A DNA stretch of 64,000 nt, taken from positions 1 through 64,000 of the forward strand of contig CAWUHX010000121.1 in NCBI GenBank assembly GCA_963922205.1. Direction: 5' to 3'. Both the position numbers and the translations under genes were made by a program. Under the pieces are notes generated by a model. That model was not told the origin of the DNA. It worked only from the letters and a program-made list of their open reading frames with translations, and searched no databases. The stretch comes from Romanomermis culicivorax. Its lineage: Eukaryota > Nematoda > Enoplea > Mermithida > Mermithidae. This document shows, one piece after another, positions 19,830-35,841 of this stretch; position 1 is the first letter of the stretch, and each line of letters starts with the position of its first letter.

Positions 19830-21089
19830 TTTTTTTGAAAAGTGATCAACAGGTTTGAATATACAGTAAAAATAGTTATTTCATGTAGCTTGCTGATCGC
19901 ATTCCAAAAAAAACAATTTATGAATTATACTGTGATGGAGCAGGGTTTGTCGATTTTTTTTGTTAAATAGATCCAGATTTTTACGTTTGATATTTTATTT
20001 ATATACGCTATATGTGTAAAATGTAAATTGATCCGATTTCGATAGATGCTTATTGAAAATACTACGTTGTAAACTGTTGCTTATGCTTACTTATTTATTC
20101 GACGTGCAATAATTCGAGTACATAGAGAACATATGCCAGCTTTTGTAAAAATGTAAGACTTTACAGTCACGTAGCTTTTCTGTATTTTTCCGTAGTTGTA
20201 AATACATGAAAAATTTCAAACATGCGAGCGAGCATACCCGACGATTTTTTTGACCGCACGGTGTCGAAACTAACCCGAATCATAACCCTGGTATATTTAT
20301 TCTGGAAAAGCTGTGATCCCATAAAGCATGCTCAAAACGGAAAAGCTAGTAAGCTTATTACTCTAATTATAGTTATGTAATACAAGTTTCGTATGGTGAA
20401 TATTAATAAAATCCCCTAACTTTTCAAAAATAAAATTCGCTGGGCTACTACTATCTATTATCTCTATCCCGAAGTCTAGAATTTTGGCAGTTTTTTACCA
20501 TTTTTCTGCCCATTTATGTGATTTGAGATATATGGGCCTAGGCATGAAGTAATTATATTATTGACTGTGTATTTGATACAGAATACAATGCTCTATAATG
20601 TGGTGTGAAAATATTTTCCGAATTTTGCATTTTACACTTTTTAGGAAGTTTTAAAATGTCAAAAATCAGAACGTAAAAATGGCGAAAATGCAGGTTTCTC
20701 TACGAAAATGACTACATGAACTTATGAAGCCAAAAGCACCCAAAATTTCTCTATACAGTGGGTATATTATGATGTCTGCTGGTTTTCCAAAGTTCATGTA
20801 CTGGTAGGGCGTTGAACCTGCAAAAAAATATTATAGTTCATCAATTTTAATTTTCAATTCTTGATCAACAAATCTTTACTTTGCTCGAAATTCCATGTTC
20901 CAGTTGAGATGATAGGGAATTATTGGAAGTTTGGGCATAAATAGAAAAACCAAGCAGCATGAGCTTTCAAAGCAATCAGTTCGGAGCAATTCACTTTTCA
21001 TCTGCAAATTGGGGTCATGTAATGCTGGGTTGTTCATAGCTTCAGCTTCATCTTCTTCACACAAACTGTCTGCTTTAGCAGGATCATAG
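19830..21089. other. 3' flank of the transporter gene, non-coding
   Basis: AT-rich, no repeats recognised. An AATAAA-type signal occurs near 20404, about 0.58 kb after the transporter stop, and could end its transcript. Confidence 0.4.
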
Positions 21090-21750
21090 TAGGTTCTATG
21101 GTCTTCACGACGGCAACTTGCTTCCCATGACTAGAAGCTTGCAATTTGTTGGCCTGTTTGAAATTCATCCTTGGAAAACTGCCCATTTTTTGGGCATCAG
21201 CATGGATATCATTTCAGCATCAAACTTTTGTTTGAGACGGATTCCTTCATCAAATTTTCTCAGTAGAAACTGCTTCTGCTTTGCTGTGAGCCTTTTACAT
21301 CTTCTTTGACTTTTGAGTGCCCATCCTTCTTCTACAATATTTGTTATATCTGCAGCATAGAAAGCTTGTAATGCTTCTTGAAGATTTAGAAGTAATGGCA
21401 TCAAACAGACTGCTTCTAGTTTCCTGCTATATGCATTTATAGCAGTATGTCTCAAGGTGACTCTTTGTGGTATCAGTCAATGATTACCGATAAGTAGATG
21501 CCGGAGTAAGTTACCATGTTTGAAGGAAGACTTGACACATACTTTTTCTGGGCAATCAAAGGGACTGTTCTCACATTGTGGGTTCTCATCCTCCATATAA
21601 TTTTCGAAGATGAAAGATGCTGCAGTTTGATCAGTATTTCTGCTGGTGCAGTACTCCACTTGTTTCTATCACTGATTGATTGCCACATGCTTGAATCACC
21701 AGATGAGGCAAGTTGCCTATCTTTTCGATGAATAACATTTATCACAGCAA
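21090..21750 (-). pseudogene. Decayed C2H2 zinc-finger gene fragment
   Basis: Reading leftward, a C2H2-type finger (CPEKVC then H-x4-H in LLRHLLIGNH) at about 21480-21560 is followed, in the same frame after a TGA, by [20 protein letters not shown] and FLLRKFDEG. This pairing is known from a large family of animal C2H2 proteins often found in repeats. A frame change at an A-run near 21190 leads into [14 protein letters not shown] and then a TAG. At least two stops and one frameshift show that it is dead. It may be a retrocopy or part of a mobile element. Confidence 0.6.
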
Positions 21751-22556
21751 TTTCTGGAAGCTGGACATCTCTGGAACTAATTTCTTTAAGAGAAAATAAG
21801 ATCCCACTACTGATCTGGTAAGTACGCCATGCGCGGATATGGTCAATATCAAAATCAAAGTTGAAATAGGAGCTTATTCATGGCAGTTAAATTTTCATTA
21901 CTTTGAGAGGATATTTGACTCGACCTTCGATAAAGGTTGGACCTTTGTGACCATCATAAGCTGCTGCACATTGAATAAATTCTTTTGAGTTTTCCTATTC
22001 CTACAATTCCTATTCCTACGATTTGTCGCTCCACAAGAATTTCGTAAAGCACCGACCATTACTTTCACAATTCTTCTATTTACAGGGATTGTGTTAGAAA
22101 AAACAGACTAATTTTTCGTTATTTGCAAAATGTCAAAAAGAACCGACAAAATTATCAAAGCTGATTCAATGATTTTGTTATTGTATGCCTCCCCATGTTT
22201 ACCTTGACCAAAGATCCTCACATAAAAAACAAAGGGCCGAGTTTTCTTGAACTATGGCGGTCATTCCTTTGTCGTGCGTCCATCTCATAAACATGAGACA
22301 AAAGCAAGCACGCTTCCAAAACTAAGGTCATATTTTCCAACTACAAAATGGTATTCCATAGCACCTTTATCACTGGTTGGAATGAATAAAGGATATATGG
22401 CAGTGTCAGCCTCATTGTCTAAGGCAACCAATCAAAAAGTGAGTAACCGTGCCCTCGTGTAACCTTATAAGGCCGTGCTGACCCGTACGCGGTCATTTTT
22501 TCGTTGTCATTCCGCCTTGAACACCGGTTTCTTTCTGACGATTACCATCCCTCAAC
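21751..22556. other. Non-coding flank
   Basis: No recognisable gene or repeat; short open stretches here lack protein-like composition. The 5' leader and promoter of the next gene should lie towards 22.5 kb. Confidence 0.35.
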
Positions 22557-25874
<3,318 letters not shown>

Positions 25875-27790
25875 TTTTTAATTTACTTAACTTTGTGATT
25901 TTTGATCATCTCATTTTTTTGTAGGTGTTTTTATACGACTGTGTATACGACCGTTTTTGACTGTTTTGATTGTTATACTATTCATTTTCGAGTATCTTTT
26001 GATAAAAAATGAACGTTTATTCTGAGAATTCGGATGAGTTGCGTAAATGGACGGATAAAAACAAAATGTCAGCCAAATCACTAGGGAAACGTCCGTGAAA
26101 AACAATGAAGAGAAAAACAAAGCCTTGGAGACAGAAAAAATCTGGTGGGTCTTTCCCCAAGTGACCGAATTCCCATATGAGCGATTGTGAATGTAATAAC
26201 ACTTTCTTCATTTTTTCCTTCTTCATTATATTTTTCTCTTTTTATTTACTTTTTCTTTCGTTTTCTGTGTGTGTTGCTTATGTTTTCGTTTGTGAATGTT
26301 TTCATCTTTTGTCTTTCATTTTCTTTTTTATTGTCGTCTACTATTATATTTTTCTTGCTCATGATACAATACATTTAAAGTTATCATTTTAAATAATCAT
26401 ATTCTCCCACATAGTTCTTAAACAGTCCGGTTTATTGTTCTAGGTGTGAAAATATTTATAAAAATGTAGACAAAAGATCAAGAGAAAGAAAATGTCAACA
26501 AAATGAAGGCATAAAGAATAAAGGAAAATAGGTAGAAAAGCATTAGACAAACAAAAAACACACGAAGAAAAGTGATAAGAAAGAAAAAACAACATTGTGG
26601 AAGCAGAATAAAGGAAAATAGAAAAAATAATGTGAAAAAGAACGAAAGGAAGAAAGGGTCAGGGGGGTGAAAAAGATGAAAAAATAAAATCAGAAAACTA
26701 AGATTAAAAGTAAGAACTATGAGGGAGACTATGGGCAAAAAAGAAAAAAGCAGATGACAAGAAAAGAGAAAAAGAAAGTCAGCAGAGACAAAAAATGAGA
26801 AAGGAAAAACATACACAAAAGAAAACATAGCTACACACTCAAATAAAAATATAAACTAAAGAAGGAAAACGTGAAGGACATTCTCGATCGCTCATTTGAG
26901 AATCGCCCAATTGGGAATTCGCTCACACGGGAATCACTCACTTGGGAGTCGCTGACATGAGAAAATTCGTTGTAGAACTGTTACACCATGTGCATCAGTT
27001 TTAACGTTGCACTCTATGTGGACAGGATATACTATTTCAAGAGTATTTGACAACACAATTCTATTGACTTTTTCAGGAGAACAGGCAATTTTTTGTTCAA
27101 CAAATTGAATAATCGACTGATTTCGTTGGGATCTATTCAAAAAAACGATTTAAAATAGTTCATCCTCACTTTCGATGGAATTTTGGGCGGCGAAAATTTG
27201 GTTACCTGCAGATTTTTTCTGTCGCTGATGTTTGCAGGGTTATCGTAATTTCTCACTGATCCGGGAACATCTCTTCCATGGACATATTGTTACAGTGAAC
27301 TCAAAGTTGTGATGAACGATCATTTTCGGAATGTGTTTTTTTAAGAAAACTGAATTCACTGAAGTGTATGTACCCCTGATGAACTCATGGCCTGTGGAGT
27401 CTTTTTTCTAGACCTAGGAAGAAGCATGTACATAAAAATTTTCTGTACGATAAAATCATAACTCAGAAGTTCAGCAGTGAGCAAAATTTAGTGTGTGTTT
27501 TTCTAGAGTCGCTGATTGACTAAAATTTATGGTAGATGATTTTTCTATATTTCGCTACTTCGCATACCTTCCGAACTAACTAATCATAATTATAATTCGT
27601 AAGGACAATATCATCCTCAAAATAGGCAACATGAATCTAATTCGTATTCATGATTCACAAGAAATCTGAAGTCAGAAAAACCATCGAAGTTGAAAGATCT
27701 GAATAAATGGCTTGTGGAGTGATTCAAAGGCAACATACTGCAGATTCAAATTTTGAGGCACAAAACTTGTTCTTGATAAATGTTTTAGCA
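25875..27790. other. Non-coding with T-rich and purine-rich low-complexity tracts
   Basis: 26200-26400 is T-rich and 26460-26870 is purine-rich (AGAAAA-like) with no interrupting pyrimidine runs. Phenylalanine/serine-rich open frames here are composition artefacts. No gene was seen. Confidence 0.5.
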
Positions 27791-27794
27791 ATGG

Positions 27795-28180
27795 TTAATT
27801 TAATTTAAAATTTAATTTAATTTAAAATTTAATTTAATTTAAAATTTAATTTAATTTAAAATTTAATTTAATTTAAAATTTAATTTAATTTAAAATTTAA
27901 TTTAATTTAAAATTTAATTTAATTTAAAATTTAATTTAATTTAAAATTTAATTTAATTTAAAATTTAATTTATTTTAAAATTTAATTTAATTTAAAATTT
28001 AATTTAATTTAAAATTTAATTTAATTAAAAATTTGATTTAATTTAAAATTTAATTTAATTTAAAATTTAATTTAATTTAAAATTTAATTTAATTTAAAAT
28101 TTAATTTAATTTAAAATCTAATTTAATTTAAAGTTTAATTTAATTTAAAATTCAATTTAATGTAAAATTTAATTTATCCT
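27795..28180. repeat. 17-bp AT satellite, about 22 copies
   Basis: Unit AAAATTTAATTTAATTT repeated head to tail over about 385 bp with only scattered substitutions, decaying at the right end (AAAGTTTAATTT, AAATTCAATTT). Pure A/T. Confidence 0.9.
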
Positions 28181-28653
28181 CTTGTCACAAAATTAAATTG
28201 AATCCTGCCATATTTAATCTGCTACATCTGCGAAATCTTTCCGCTGGTTAGTCAAATGGTAGAGGTGGACGCAGATCCATCTTTTCTCCTAAAATTCGCC
28301 TCCCAAATGTGCATATCAGCCAAAAAAAATTTTGGAGTCGAGCAAAACCAGTGACAATTTTGGAAAAAATATCTGCCATCTATCAAGCACATCCATTTTT
28401 TAGACTTGAAAAGGGCGGATTGCGCTCCAGCAGATTAGACCTCAATATCCACCCAAAAAGTGTGGATTCCACCATTTCAATCCGCCAATTAGGCAGAGGT
28501 TGGATTCTGCATCCCCCATCCATATCTGCATCCGCGGATTAGACCATATCCACCATGGGCATCAACATGCAGGTTCTGCCAATTAGTCATACGACCCCTA
28601 CATAAACAATGCATATTTGACGCAACTTTTTGTAATTCCTGTAAAGGCGTTCA

Positions 28654-29060
28654 GTAGTTATACGAGCCCATATGGGTGGGGGGTACACAAAAGATACTCA
28701 TGTACAAAACATAGGCATCAAAGTATACCACTTTGACTGGACAGGGTGATACACAGGGGAGAAGGGTATAGTTGATGATGGAATGTAATCTGAATTTGTA
28801 TAAAGTGTGAGATGATACAGCTGATGTAGAAAGTATAATGAAAAATCTGAATTGGTATAATGTGCCGGGCGATATGAGGGGTATATAAAGCATAGTCAAC
28901 AATCCAAATTCATAAAGCATGCAAAGTGGTACAAGGGGGTGTGGAAAGTAGGCCCGAAGCTTTTCACCTGGATGTACAAAGTATGCCCAAAGCTTCAATG
29001 TGTAAAATTCCATGTCAATGTAGAAAGTACCAATGCTTGATGTAGAGTACACCCCAGCCA
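28654..29060. repeat. Dispersed repeat, partner at 45015-45093, with degenerate internal tandem units
   Basis: 28654-28735 matches 45015-45093 in the same orientation (shared GTACACAAAAGAT, TGTACAAAACAT and CATCAAAGT). Downstream, short diverged units of the type 'GTACAAAGTATG..AATTTGTATAAAG' recur to about 29060. Family not recognised. Confidence 0.5.
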
Positions 29061-29219
29061 GATGCAGACATTTAAATTAATGACACAATGTCTCTGAGTG
29101 AAAAAATCATGTTCAAAAACGTTTTCAATGCTTCTCAAGACCCTCTACTCCCAGAATTTGATGGTTTTACGATGGAAGAACTGATTGGATGAAATAGCAA
29201 TGGAACAACTGATTAAATA

Positions 29220-29890
29220 AAAATGGATCGAGGCTGAACATCAAGAAGACCAACTACCTGTAAGCTGATGGAACCATCAACGCCAGTCGAGAATACATAA
29301 GGAAAATGACCCAATTTGAATACCTTGGCTCCATCATCAGCAGTGATGGTGATACGCTCCCGGATGCAAGGGCCTGGGTGAATGTGGCATGGATGAAGTG
29401 GCCCCAGGTCACTGGCATTCTTTGTGATGGTGTGATGCCAATCCAACTTAAGGCTGAAGTCTACAAGACCATGGTGCACCCTGTCGCCCTCTATGGGTGG
29501 GAAGGTTGGCCAGGGACCTCCAAGCATGAGCAGGGGTTCCACCTTATGGAAATAAGGATGCTACCATAGGCCCTAACAAGATTCGACCGCATTCTTAACC
29601 ATGACATTTGAAGGCACATGGGTGTGGCACACATTATGGGAAAGATGAGAGATGGAAGGCTATGGTGATATGGACATAGAATGAGAGGTCGTGAGAATTC
29701 AGTGGCAGGAACGGCAATGCAACTGAACCAACAGGACTGACCACCTCTATGAGGACCGAAGAAATGCTAGATGGAGCCGATCATCAAAGACATGTGAAAG
29801 ATGGGTGCAGCCTCAGAAGATGCCCAAGAATGTACTCGGCATGCAGCCAAGCTGACCCTGCCAATAAGCGGGACTAATGCTAGGAAAAAG
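29220..29890 (+). pseudogene. RTE-type non-LTR retrotransposon, 3' end of the ORF2 reverse transcriptase, decayed
   Basis: Protein fragments in order are RLNIKKTNYL-like, FEYLGSIISSDGDTLPDARA, WMKWPQVTGILCD, PVALYGWEGWPGTSKHEQ, then in shifted frames HMGVAHIMGKMRDG-like and WYGHRMRG-like segments and a final PANKRD. This is the order of the C-terminal region of RTE-class LINE ORF2 proteins, common in nematodes. Several stops and frameshifts interrupt it, and the 5' part is missing, as is usual for truncated LINE insertions. Confidence 0.8.
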
Positions 29891-30920
29891 ATGGTTTTTT
29901 CGTTTTTCACAAAATTTTTACACAAAATTTTGTTTCAGACACAATTTTAAAATACACAAATAATAATTAACTCTGAGCCAAGAATATATAACCCAAATCA
30001 TGGAACCCTTGGTTCTTGATTTGAGTTGGTACTTAATTTATTCTTTAAAGAGACAGGGTTTTTTACTTTACCTATATGAAAACAACTTACTAGAGCATTC
30101 ACCTAATAAGTATAATGAGAAATGATAAACATATAAAATATGGTGGACAAACACTTATAGTTACTGAATCCAGCTACAGTAATTACCTGTAAACAGTCTG
30201 CTAAGGCGGATTCATTGCACTTGTGGCCAACCTCCAATAGTTGCCAAATTATAATTGAATATGGAACACTCTACAACAATCCTACTCCCTTGCCTTAAAT
30301 CACCTTAAGTAATCGTCTTCACCAGGAGACTAAGGGCGGCAAAGAATACCCAGTCCCACACCAGCCAAATGGCAACCAATGGATGTGATGGTGCCCTATT
30401 GGTATTGCTACAGCTTGATTTGACGCATTGTCTGTATGCAAGGTCAGAACACTGATTCAAGAAACCAGAGGAGGGATAGGAATGAGTTGTTGGAGGTGTT
30501 GGAACAGTTTTTGACTTAGTTTAATGCACATCATGAAGGTGTTTTCCATGTTTCCTTTTTTGAACATTGTCAGCCACAGGACGAATTGATTGCAAATGTA
30601 TATGCCACTGTCATTTTACAATGACATGCAATGGTAGATTTTAGCACATTGAGGTTGCTGTTAACGTGAGTAAACTCTGCAGTGGAGCAGGGAGACTCCA
30701 TGACTGTAATCAGCAGTAACGCCAACATCACCCTACTGAGCCAGTCGTAGTCTGACTGAAAAACATGAAGCAGGGTTTGAGTTGGGTACACATAAGGATT
30801 AAATAGGTTGTTGGTGTCATAGCCGGGTTGGTAAAACTCGAGCCATTCTGTCCACATATTGGCAACCATGCACATTGTGGGTTCATTGGTCAGGCACATC
30901 AAATGACCAGGAACATCAAT
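29891..30920 (-). other. Unassigned region with one protein-like open frame (30570-30902)
   Basis: Mostly non-coding. On the minus strand 30570-30902 gives a 110-residue frame with balanced composition, including MWTEWLEFYQPGYDTNNLF and YPTQTLLHVFQSDYDWLS. It reads like real protein and could be a remnant of a repetitive gene or transposon. It ends 18 nt before SINE copy 1, so the SINE may have landed beside it. No family is known to me. Confidence 0.3.
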
Positions 30921-31267
30921 CTTGGTCTAGTGGTTAACGCCCCTGACTATTAGTCTTGAGAACCAGGTTCAATTCCGCAAGTAACCCGAAATTTAAATTC
31001 TGATAGCTGGCCCAGGCAGACACAATTTCTTTCAGGGTAGATAAACTGTACAGACAAGTTTGGAATGCTGCTTGCCATTGTCTACCCAGCCCAGTTAGCA
31101 TCTTGGCAATAGTGCAGTTGAGGAGGAGGTGGGCCAATTCCCTTATGAGGTAGACAAGCAAGTCTTGCTTGTCAGGCAGATGCCAGTCTGTAGAATGTCG
31201 CCTCCATTAGAGGGCAAAATCACCCAAAAAGCACCATTCATATAAGGTGGGTACTTATATGACTGTA
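30921..31267 (+). repeat. tRNA-derived SINE, copy 1
   Basis: The head carries pol III boxes: box A TGGTCTAGTGG at 30923-30933 and box B GGTTCAATTCC at 30966-30976, spaced as in a tRNA. The body holds GGCCCAGGCAGACA, TAGATAAA, TGCTGCTTGCCA, CAGTTAGCA and GTCAGGCAG, and the copy ends near CTTATATGACTGTA. About 347 bp. Confidence 0.85.
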
Positions 31268-31783
31268 TAAACCTATAACGCTTGCCTTTTTGGATTATTT
31301 AGCCTCTAAAATTCACCGAAATGAATCTTTTTGGTTTTGAATTCCCAGAAACTATTGCCAAAATGTGGACTATGCATTGAATGCTTTGTCTACATTCCCA
31401 AATTCTCCCCTCAATACATCTGATTAAAGGAAAAAAAGCTGCACCTGGCACCATACTGTTTGAATATGATGCATTCAGATACTCATTTGAAAATGAATGA
31501 ATTATAGATCATAGTCAGCTATTCAAGATGGATGAAATTGTTAATGTAAAAGTAAAACATGAAAAACTTTAATTCAAGCTCATTTCAGCAGTTAGAGGCA
31601 GAAAATCCCATTCTAGGAATGCCTTATTTTATTTTAATTGCATTTGTGAACACAATAGATTCATACGGAAAATGTTGACAAATTGGTCGAACAATAAGAA
31701 AATCCTCAATTAACTACTTCTAAAAATTAAATGTGTCACCCAAGATTAATTCTCATAACATGTAATTTGAAGTAATTGGGCGT

Positions 31784-32118
31784 CTTGTTCTAGTGATTAT
31801 CGCCTCTGAAGAACTAGGTTCAATTCCATGAGTAACCCGGAGTTGAATTTCTGGTAGTTGGCCCAGGCAGACAAAGCCTCTCTCAGAGTAGATAAAGTGT
31901 GTAAGCAAGCTCTGAATGCTGCTTGCCAGGTTCAACTCAGCTCAGTTAGCAATTTGGTCGATGGTGCAGCGCATTAGGTGGTGGACCAATTGCATTATGA
32001 GGTAGGTAAACAGTCCTGTTTGTCAGGCAGCTGTCAGCTTGTAGAATGTGACCTCCACTAGATGGAAAAATCAGCCAATGAGTGCCTGTTATATAAGGCG
32101 GGCGCTTATATGACTGTA
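31784..32118 (+). repeat. tRNA-derived SINE, copy 2
   Basis: Same body and end as copy 1. Box A has decayed to TGTTCTAGTGA; box B GGTTCAATTCC is intact at 31817-31827. It ends at CTTATATGACTGTA. Confidence 0.85.
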
Positions 32119-32677
32119 CTGTTGTAGAAATCCCGCATTCCCAACTATAGGAAAATGGGTAGATATACCCACAAAAAAAATTTTAGAAGAAAAAAAACCA
32201 TTAAGAATGTAGTTCGGTGCAACCAGAACTGTTACAAGTTCTTTAATTTGTTCAGTAAGCTGCATTCTTTTACGATATTCAATCTCTTTTTTCTTCTTGG
32301 TTTTGAACTCAATAAACCATTACCACAATGTGGACTATACTCAAAAGCTTTTGTCTACATTCCCAAATACCCCATCTAAGGAAAAAATCTGCACTGGTCA
32401 CCACATTGTTTGAATATTTTTCATTCAAATTCTCATCTGTAAATAAATGAATTATAGATTATAATCAGTTATTTGGTATGAATAAAAATGTTAGAGTTAA
32501 AGTAAAACATGAAAAGACTTAATTTCAATCTCATTTCAGCAGTTAGTGGCACAAAATTCTATTCTTGGAATGCAGTATTTTATTTTAATTGCATTTGTGA
32601 ACATAATCGATGCATACAGAATATGTAGACAAATCGGTCAAACAATAAGAAAATCTTTAATTAACAAATGTTAAATA

Positions 32678-35600
32678 TCAAGTGTGTTGCCCAATACTAA
32701 TTCTCACAACATCAGTTGTTGTAGTCTTGCAACCTCTTGAAAACAACTTCATCACTTTCTTCTTATAGGGTTTTATGATGAAAGCTGTAATGAATGGAGC
32801 TGAAGCCGGAACCTATGGAAAGAACGATGTTAGAGTCCGGCTAACAAACGGGTTGACTGTTGTGAAATATTGCACAATTTTCATAGCACTGTTCGGACTC
32901 TGGAGTAAAATGGGAATAATGGCTAAGATGGCGACCAAAATAACGATTTGTCGTGATTCTTTTACAAAGCCAGAATCAAAGCTAGAATTGACATGTGAAA
33001 CGTGGTTTTGTATCTTTTTTATGATAAAATAACCAAAAACAAAACAGATGACATTTGAAACCAAAGTAAACACTTGACCAGATAGGGCGCATATGGTCGT
33101 GATTGTGTTGATAGGATTTCCAGCACATACGCCAACATTGTTCAGTCCAAAAACGTCGTAATAAATCAGTGGAACAAAAACTGGCATGTTCACCATTATA
33201 GCAAAGCAGTAACAAAGCAGGATGCCACGTGGCTTAGACAATCGATTGTATTTTTCCTTTCAAAAGAGAAACAGAAAAAAACAAATTAATTTAATCTATC
33301 TTGATGTGATACTCAGGTCCAAACAACAAAAATTAAACAAAATTCTAATGCATGTAAAGTAGTTCATGTGCTATACACAATATGGATACCCTCAAATGCA
33401 GAAAATAGGCATCAGGTAAAACTCATACACAACTTGGCAATTCTGAAAAATGGTTTGCAATCAGCAAATTAGAATCTACTAAACAATGTGGACAAGTTTT
33501 TCAGAATTTTTCCATGTTGATGTTTTTCGAGGCAACATTTCATGGAAAAAGACAGAAATAAAAATTAAGAAAATCACAAAAAGACAAATAAAGTTGAAAC
33601 AATTAAGAAAATAAAAAAAGGAGAAAAAAAGAAAGAAAAAATAGAAGAAAGAGAAAGAAAAAATAGAAAAAAAGAGAAACAAAAAATATAAAAACAGAAT
33701 GAAGAAAAAGAATAAAAAGAGAATAAAAAATAAAATAAAAAAATTAAATAAAAATTTAAAAAGCTGAAAGAAATTTATCATCGCAAACATTCAGGAGAAT
33801 TAAAATTCACATGTTCTGATGAACATTTTGTGATAGAAAAGAGTTGAAAATTTATTTCAAATAGCAAAATGTTTCAAATAGCTATAAAAGCCAGAATTTA
33901 TTTATTATGGGTCACTCAGAGGCTTAAAAGAAAATTAAGAAAGGAAATAAATAGAGGAAATAAAAAGAGACAATAAAAAACATAAAAAAAGAAAATAAAA
34001 AAAGAAAATAAAAAAAGAAAATAAAAAAAGAAAATATAAAAAAAAGAAAATAAAAAAGAAAATAAAAAAGAAAATAAAAAAAGAAAATAAAAGAAGAGAA
34101 TAAAACAGAAAATAAAAAAAAGATAAGAAAAAAAAAGAAAAAAAGAAAAACATAAAATAAAAAAAGAAAATAAAAAAAGAAAATAAAAAGAGAAAATAAA
34201 AAAAGAAAAAGAGAAAATAAAAAAAGAAAATAAAAAAGGAAAATAAAAATGGAAAACAAAAACAAGAAAATTAGAGAAAAAAATGAAAAAAGAAAAAAAA
34301 GAGAAATAAAGAAAAAAAGAGAAAAAAAGAGAAAAAAAGAAAAAATTGAAATAACCAAAAAGAAAATGAAAAAAGAAAATAAAAGAAGAAAGAAAAATTA
34401 AAAAAGAAAAGAGAAAAGGAGAAGGGAAAGAAGGAAAACAAAAAAACAACAGAAAAAAAGAATAAAAAAAGAATAAAAAAAGAAATAAAAAATTAATGAA
34501 AATTAAAAAGAAATTTAAAAAGCAGAAGGGCTGAACAGATAAAAACTAATCTTTTTAAAAAATTAATTAAATGGATTAAAATTAGGAAAAGATTGAAGAA
34601 TCAGTTCCAAAAAAGATAATGTGTGATGAAAACTCTTTCAAACAGCTGAAAATGTGCTGCAGGAAAACCAAATTATTGTAGCTCATTCTGAAGCTACATT
34701 TTTGATCAAAACATAATTGCCAAAAAAATAGAGAAAAATAAAGAAATTGAATGAAGGGAGAGGCATAAAATATGGAAAAAAGACAGAAAATTAAAAAACT
34801 GGAATACAAAGAAAGAAGTAGAAAAATGAAAAAGGAAAGAAAAAAGAAAGTTTAAAAAAATTAGAAAAAGCATTAACAAATGTAGAAGATCAAAAATAAA
34901 TTGAAAAAGTTACAAGGAAAAAAATTTCAATGTCGAAACTATAAGATATTAAATTGAAATAAAATTGAAATTTTTCTAATGGTTGAAAAAAGGCTTTATA
35001 AAAATAAAAAAAAGGATCAATTATAATAGTTTATGCAGAATCTAAATTTATTACCAAAAAGTTTTCAACAAAAAGTATTCATTTTGTTCAGGCTGATGAG
35101 CAAACACACTTTGATCAGCAGAGTGCAAATTTGAGGAAAACAAATTTTATGGACTGACAGAGTGTTCTTACAGTAAATTATGCATTTTTGAGCCTAATTA
35201 TGCAGATTGCATAAGTTCCTGGTTGTTATTTGTGGAGTTTTGAAATTTCTACATTTCAAGGTTTTGCATATTAGTTTTATTTTCGGCTGGAACCAAAAAA
35301 GTTTTTTGAAAAATTAAATTTGGTGCTGAGGCAAATTAAATCACCAAAAAAATGGTCGCATAAGTGCAATAAAGAATGCAGAGTATGTCTTTTTTTGTGG
35401 GCCAAGACTATACATTCTTTTGTATGGACACATGGGTTTAACCCAATTCAACGAATTCTTACTTGATTGTATAGTGCTAGATATCGACTAAACATATTAA
35501 TTGCGATCCAAACTTGATTCATGTTAATGAAAAATGCAAAAAAGAATCCAGCAAATTTGCAAAAAATTGTCACATGACCTAGGATTGCATAAGGTTGTAA

Positions 35601-35841
35601 AAAAGCGAAATTGAAGCACATGCATAAATCCGTTAGCAATGTCGCCAATATAATTTTTTCATATGGTTCACAGTTGTCGATATCTAAAAAAACTGCGCTG
35701 TAAAAATTGTGCAGATGACTTGGTAACTTTGTCACTTTTAATGATGATGGCTATCAAGACAGTGTTGCCAAAGAAGCCGATGAGTCCTGATGTGCCAAAA
35801 CTGATTGCTGTTAAAATGTTTGCCGGTTGACTGTTATTCAT
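32678..35841 (-). pseudogene. Seven-transmembrane receptor (GPCR) paralog B, disabled
   Basis: Paralog of the intact receptor at 45.8-48.4 kb with the same two-exon structure: exon 1 35841-35463 (379 nt against 378 in the intact copy) and exon 2 33256-32678 (579 nt, same length). Two lesions are visible. An A-run at 35686-35692 has seven A where the intact copy has six, shifting frame in exon 1, and a TAG at 32813-32815 replaces a leucine codon before the last 45 codons. Splice sites survive (GTAAGA donor, AAAG acceptor). The 2206-bp intron is filled with purine-rich low-complexity DNA. The homopolymer shift could be an assembly error; the stop makes a true pseudogene more likely. Confidence 0.8.
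33590..34520. repeat. Purine-rich low-complexity tract in the paralog B intron
   Basis: Almost pure purine on the plus strand with GAAAATAAAAAA-type imperfect units for over 900 bp. Phenylalanine-rich open frames on the opposite strand are artefacts. On the transcribed strand the gene would contain a very long polypyrimidine run. Confidence 0.85.

Larger units (their letters stand above)
30921..32712. repeat. Tandem segmental duplication: SINE plus 3' flank of a GPCR gene
   Basis: Copy 1 (30921-31762) and copy 2 (31784-32712) share the SINE and then about 450 bp of non-SINE sequence in the same order, ending in the last codons of the receptor gene. Copy 1 stops at the remnant of those codons (31729-31761), while copy 2 continues into the complete exon at 32678. 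The duplication therefore arose after the SINE inserted next to the gene's 3' end. Confidence 0.75.

Noticed and set aside
28240-28300. tRNA-like words (GGTTAGTCAAATGGTAGAGG)
   Set aside because: No box B at the right distance and no cloverleaf.
33916-34449. Long phenylalanine/serine-rich open frames on the minus strand (also at 26478-26828, 33479-33790 and 46942-47492)
   Set aside because: They are translations of purine-rich low-complexity DNA; no start context, splice or domain evidence.
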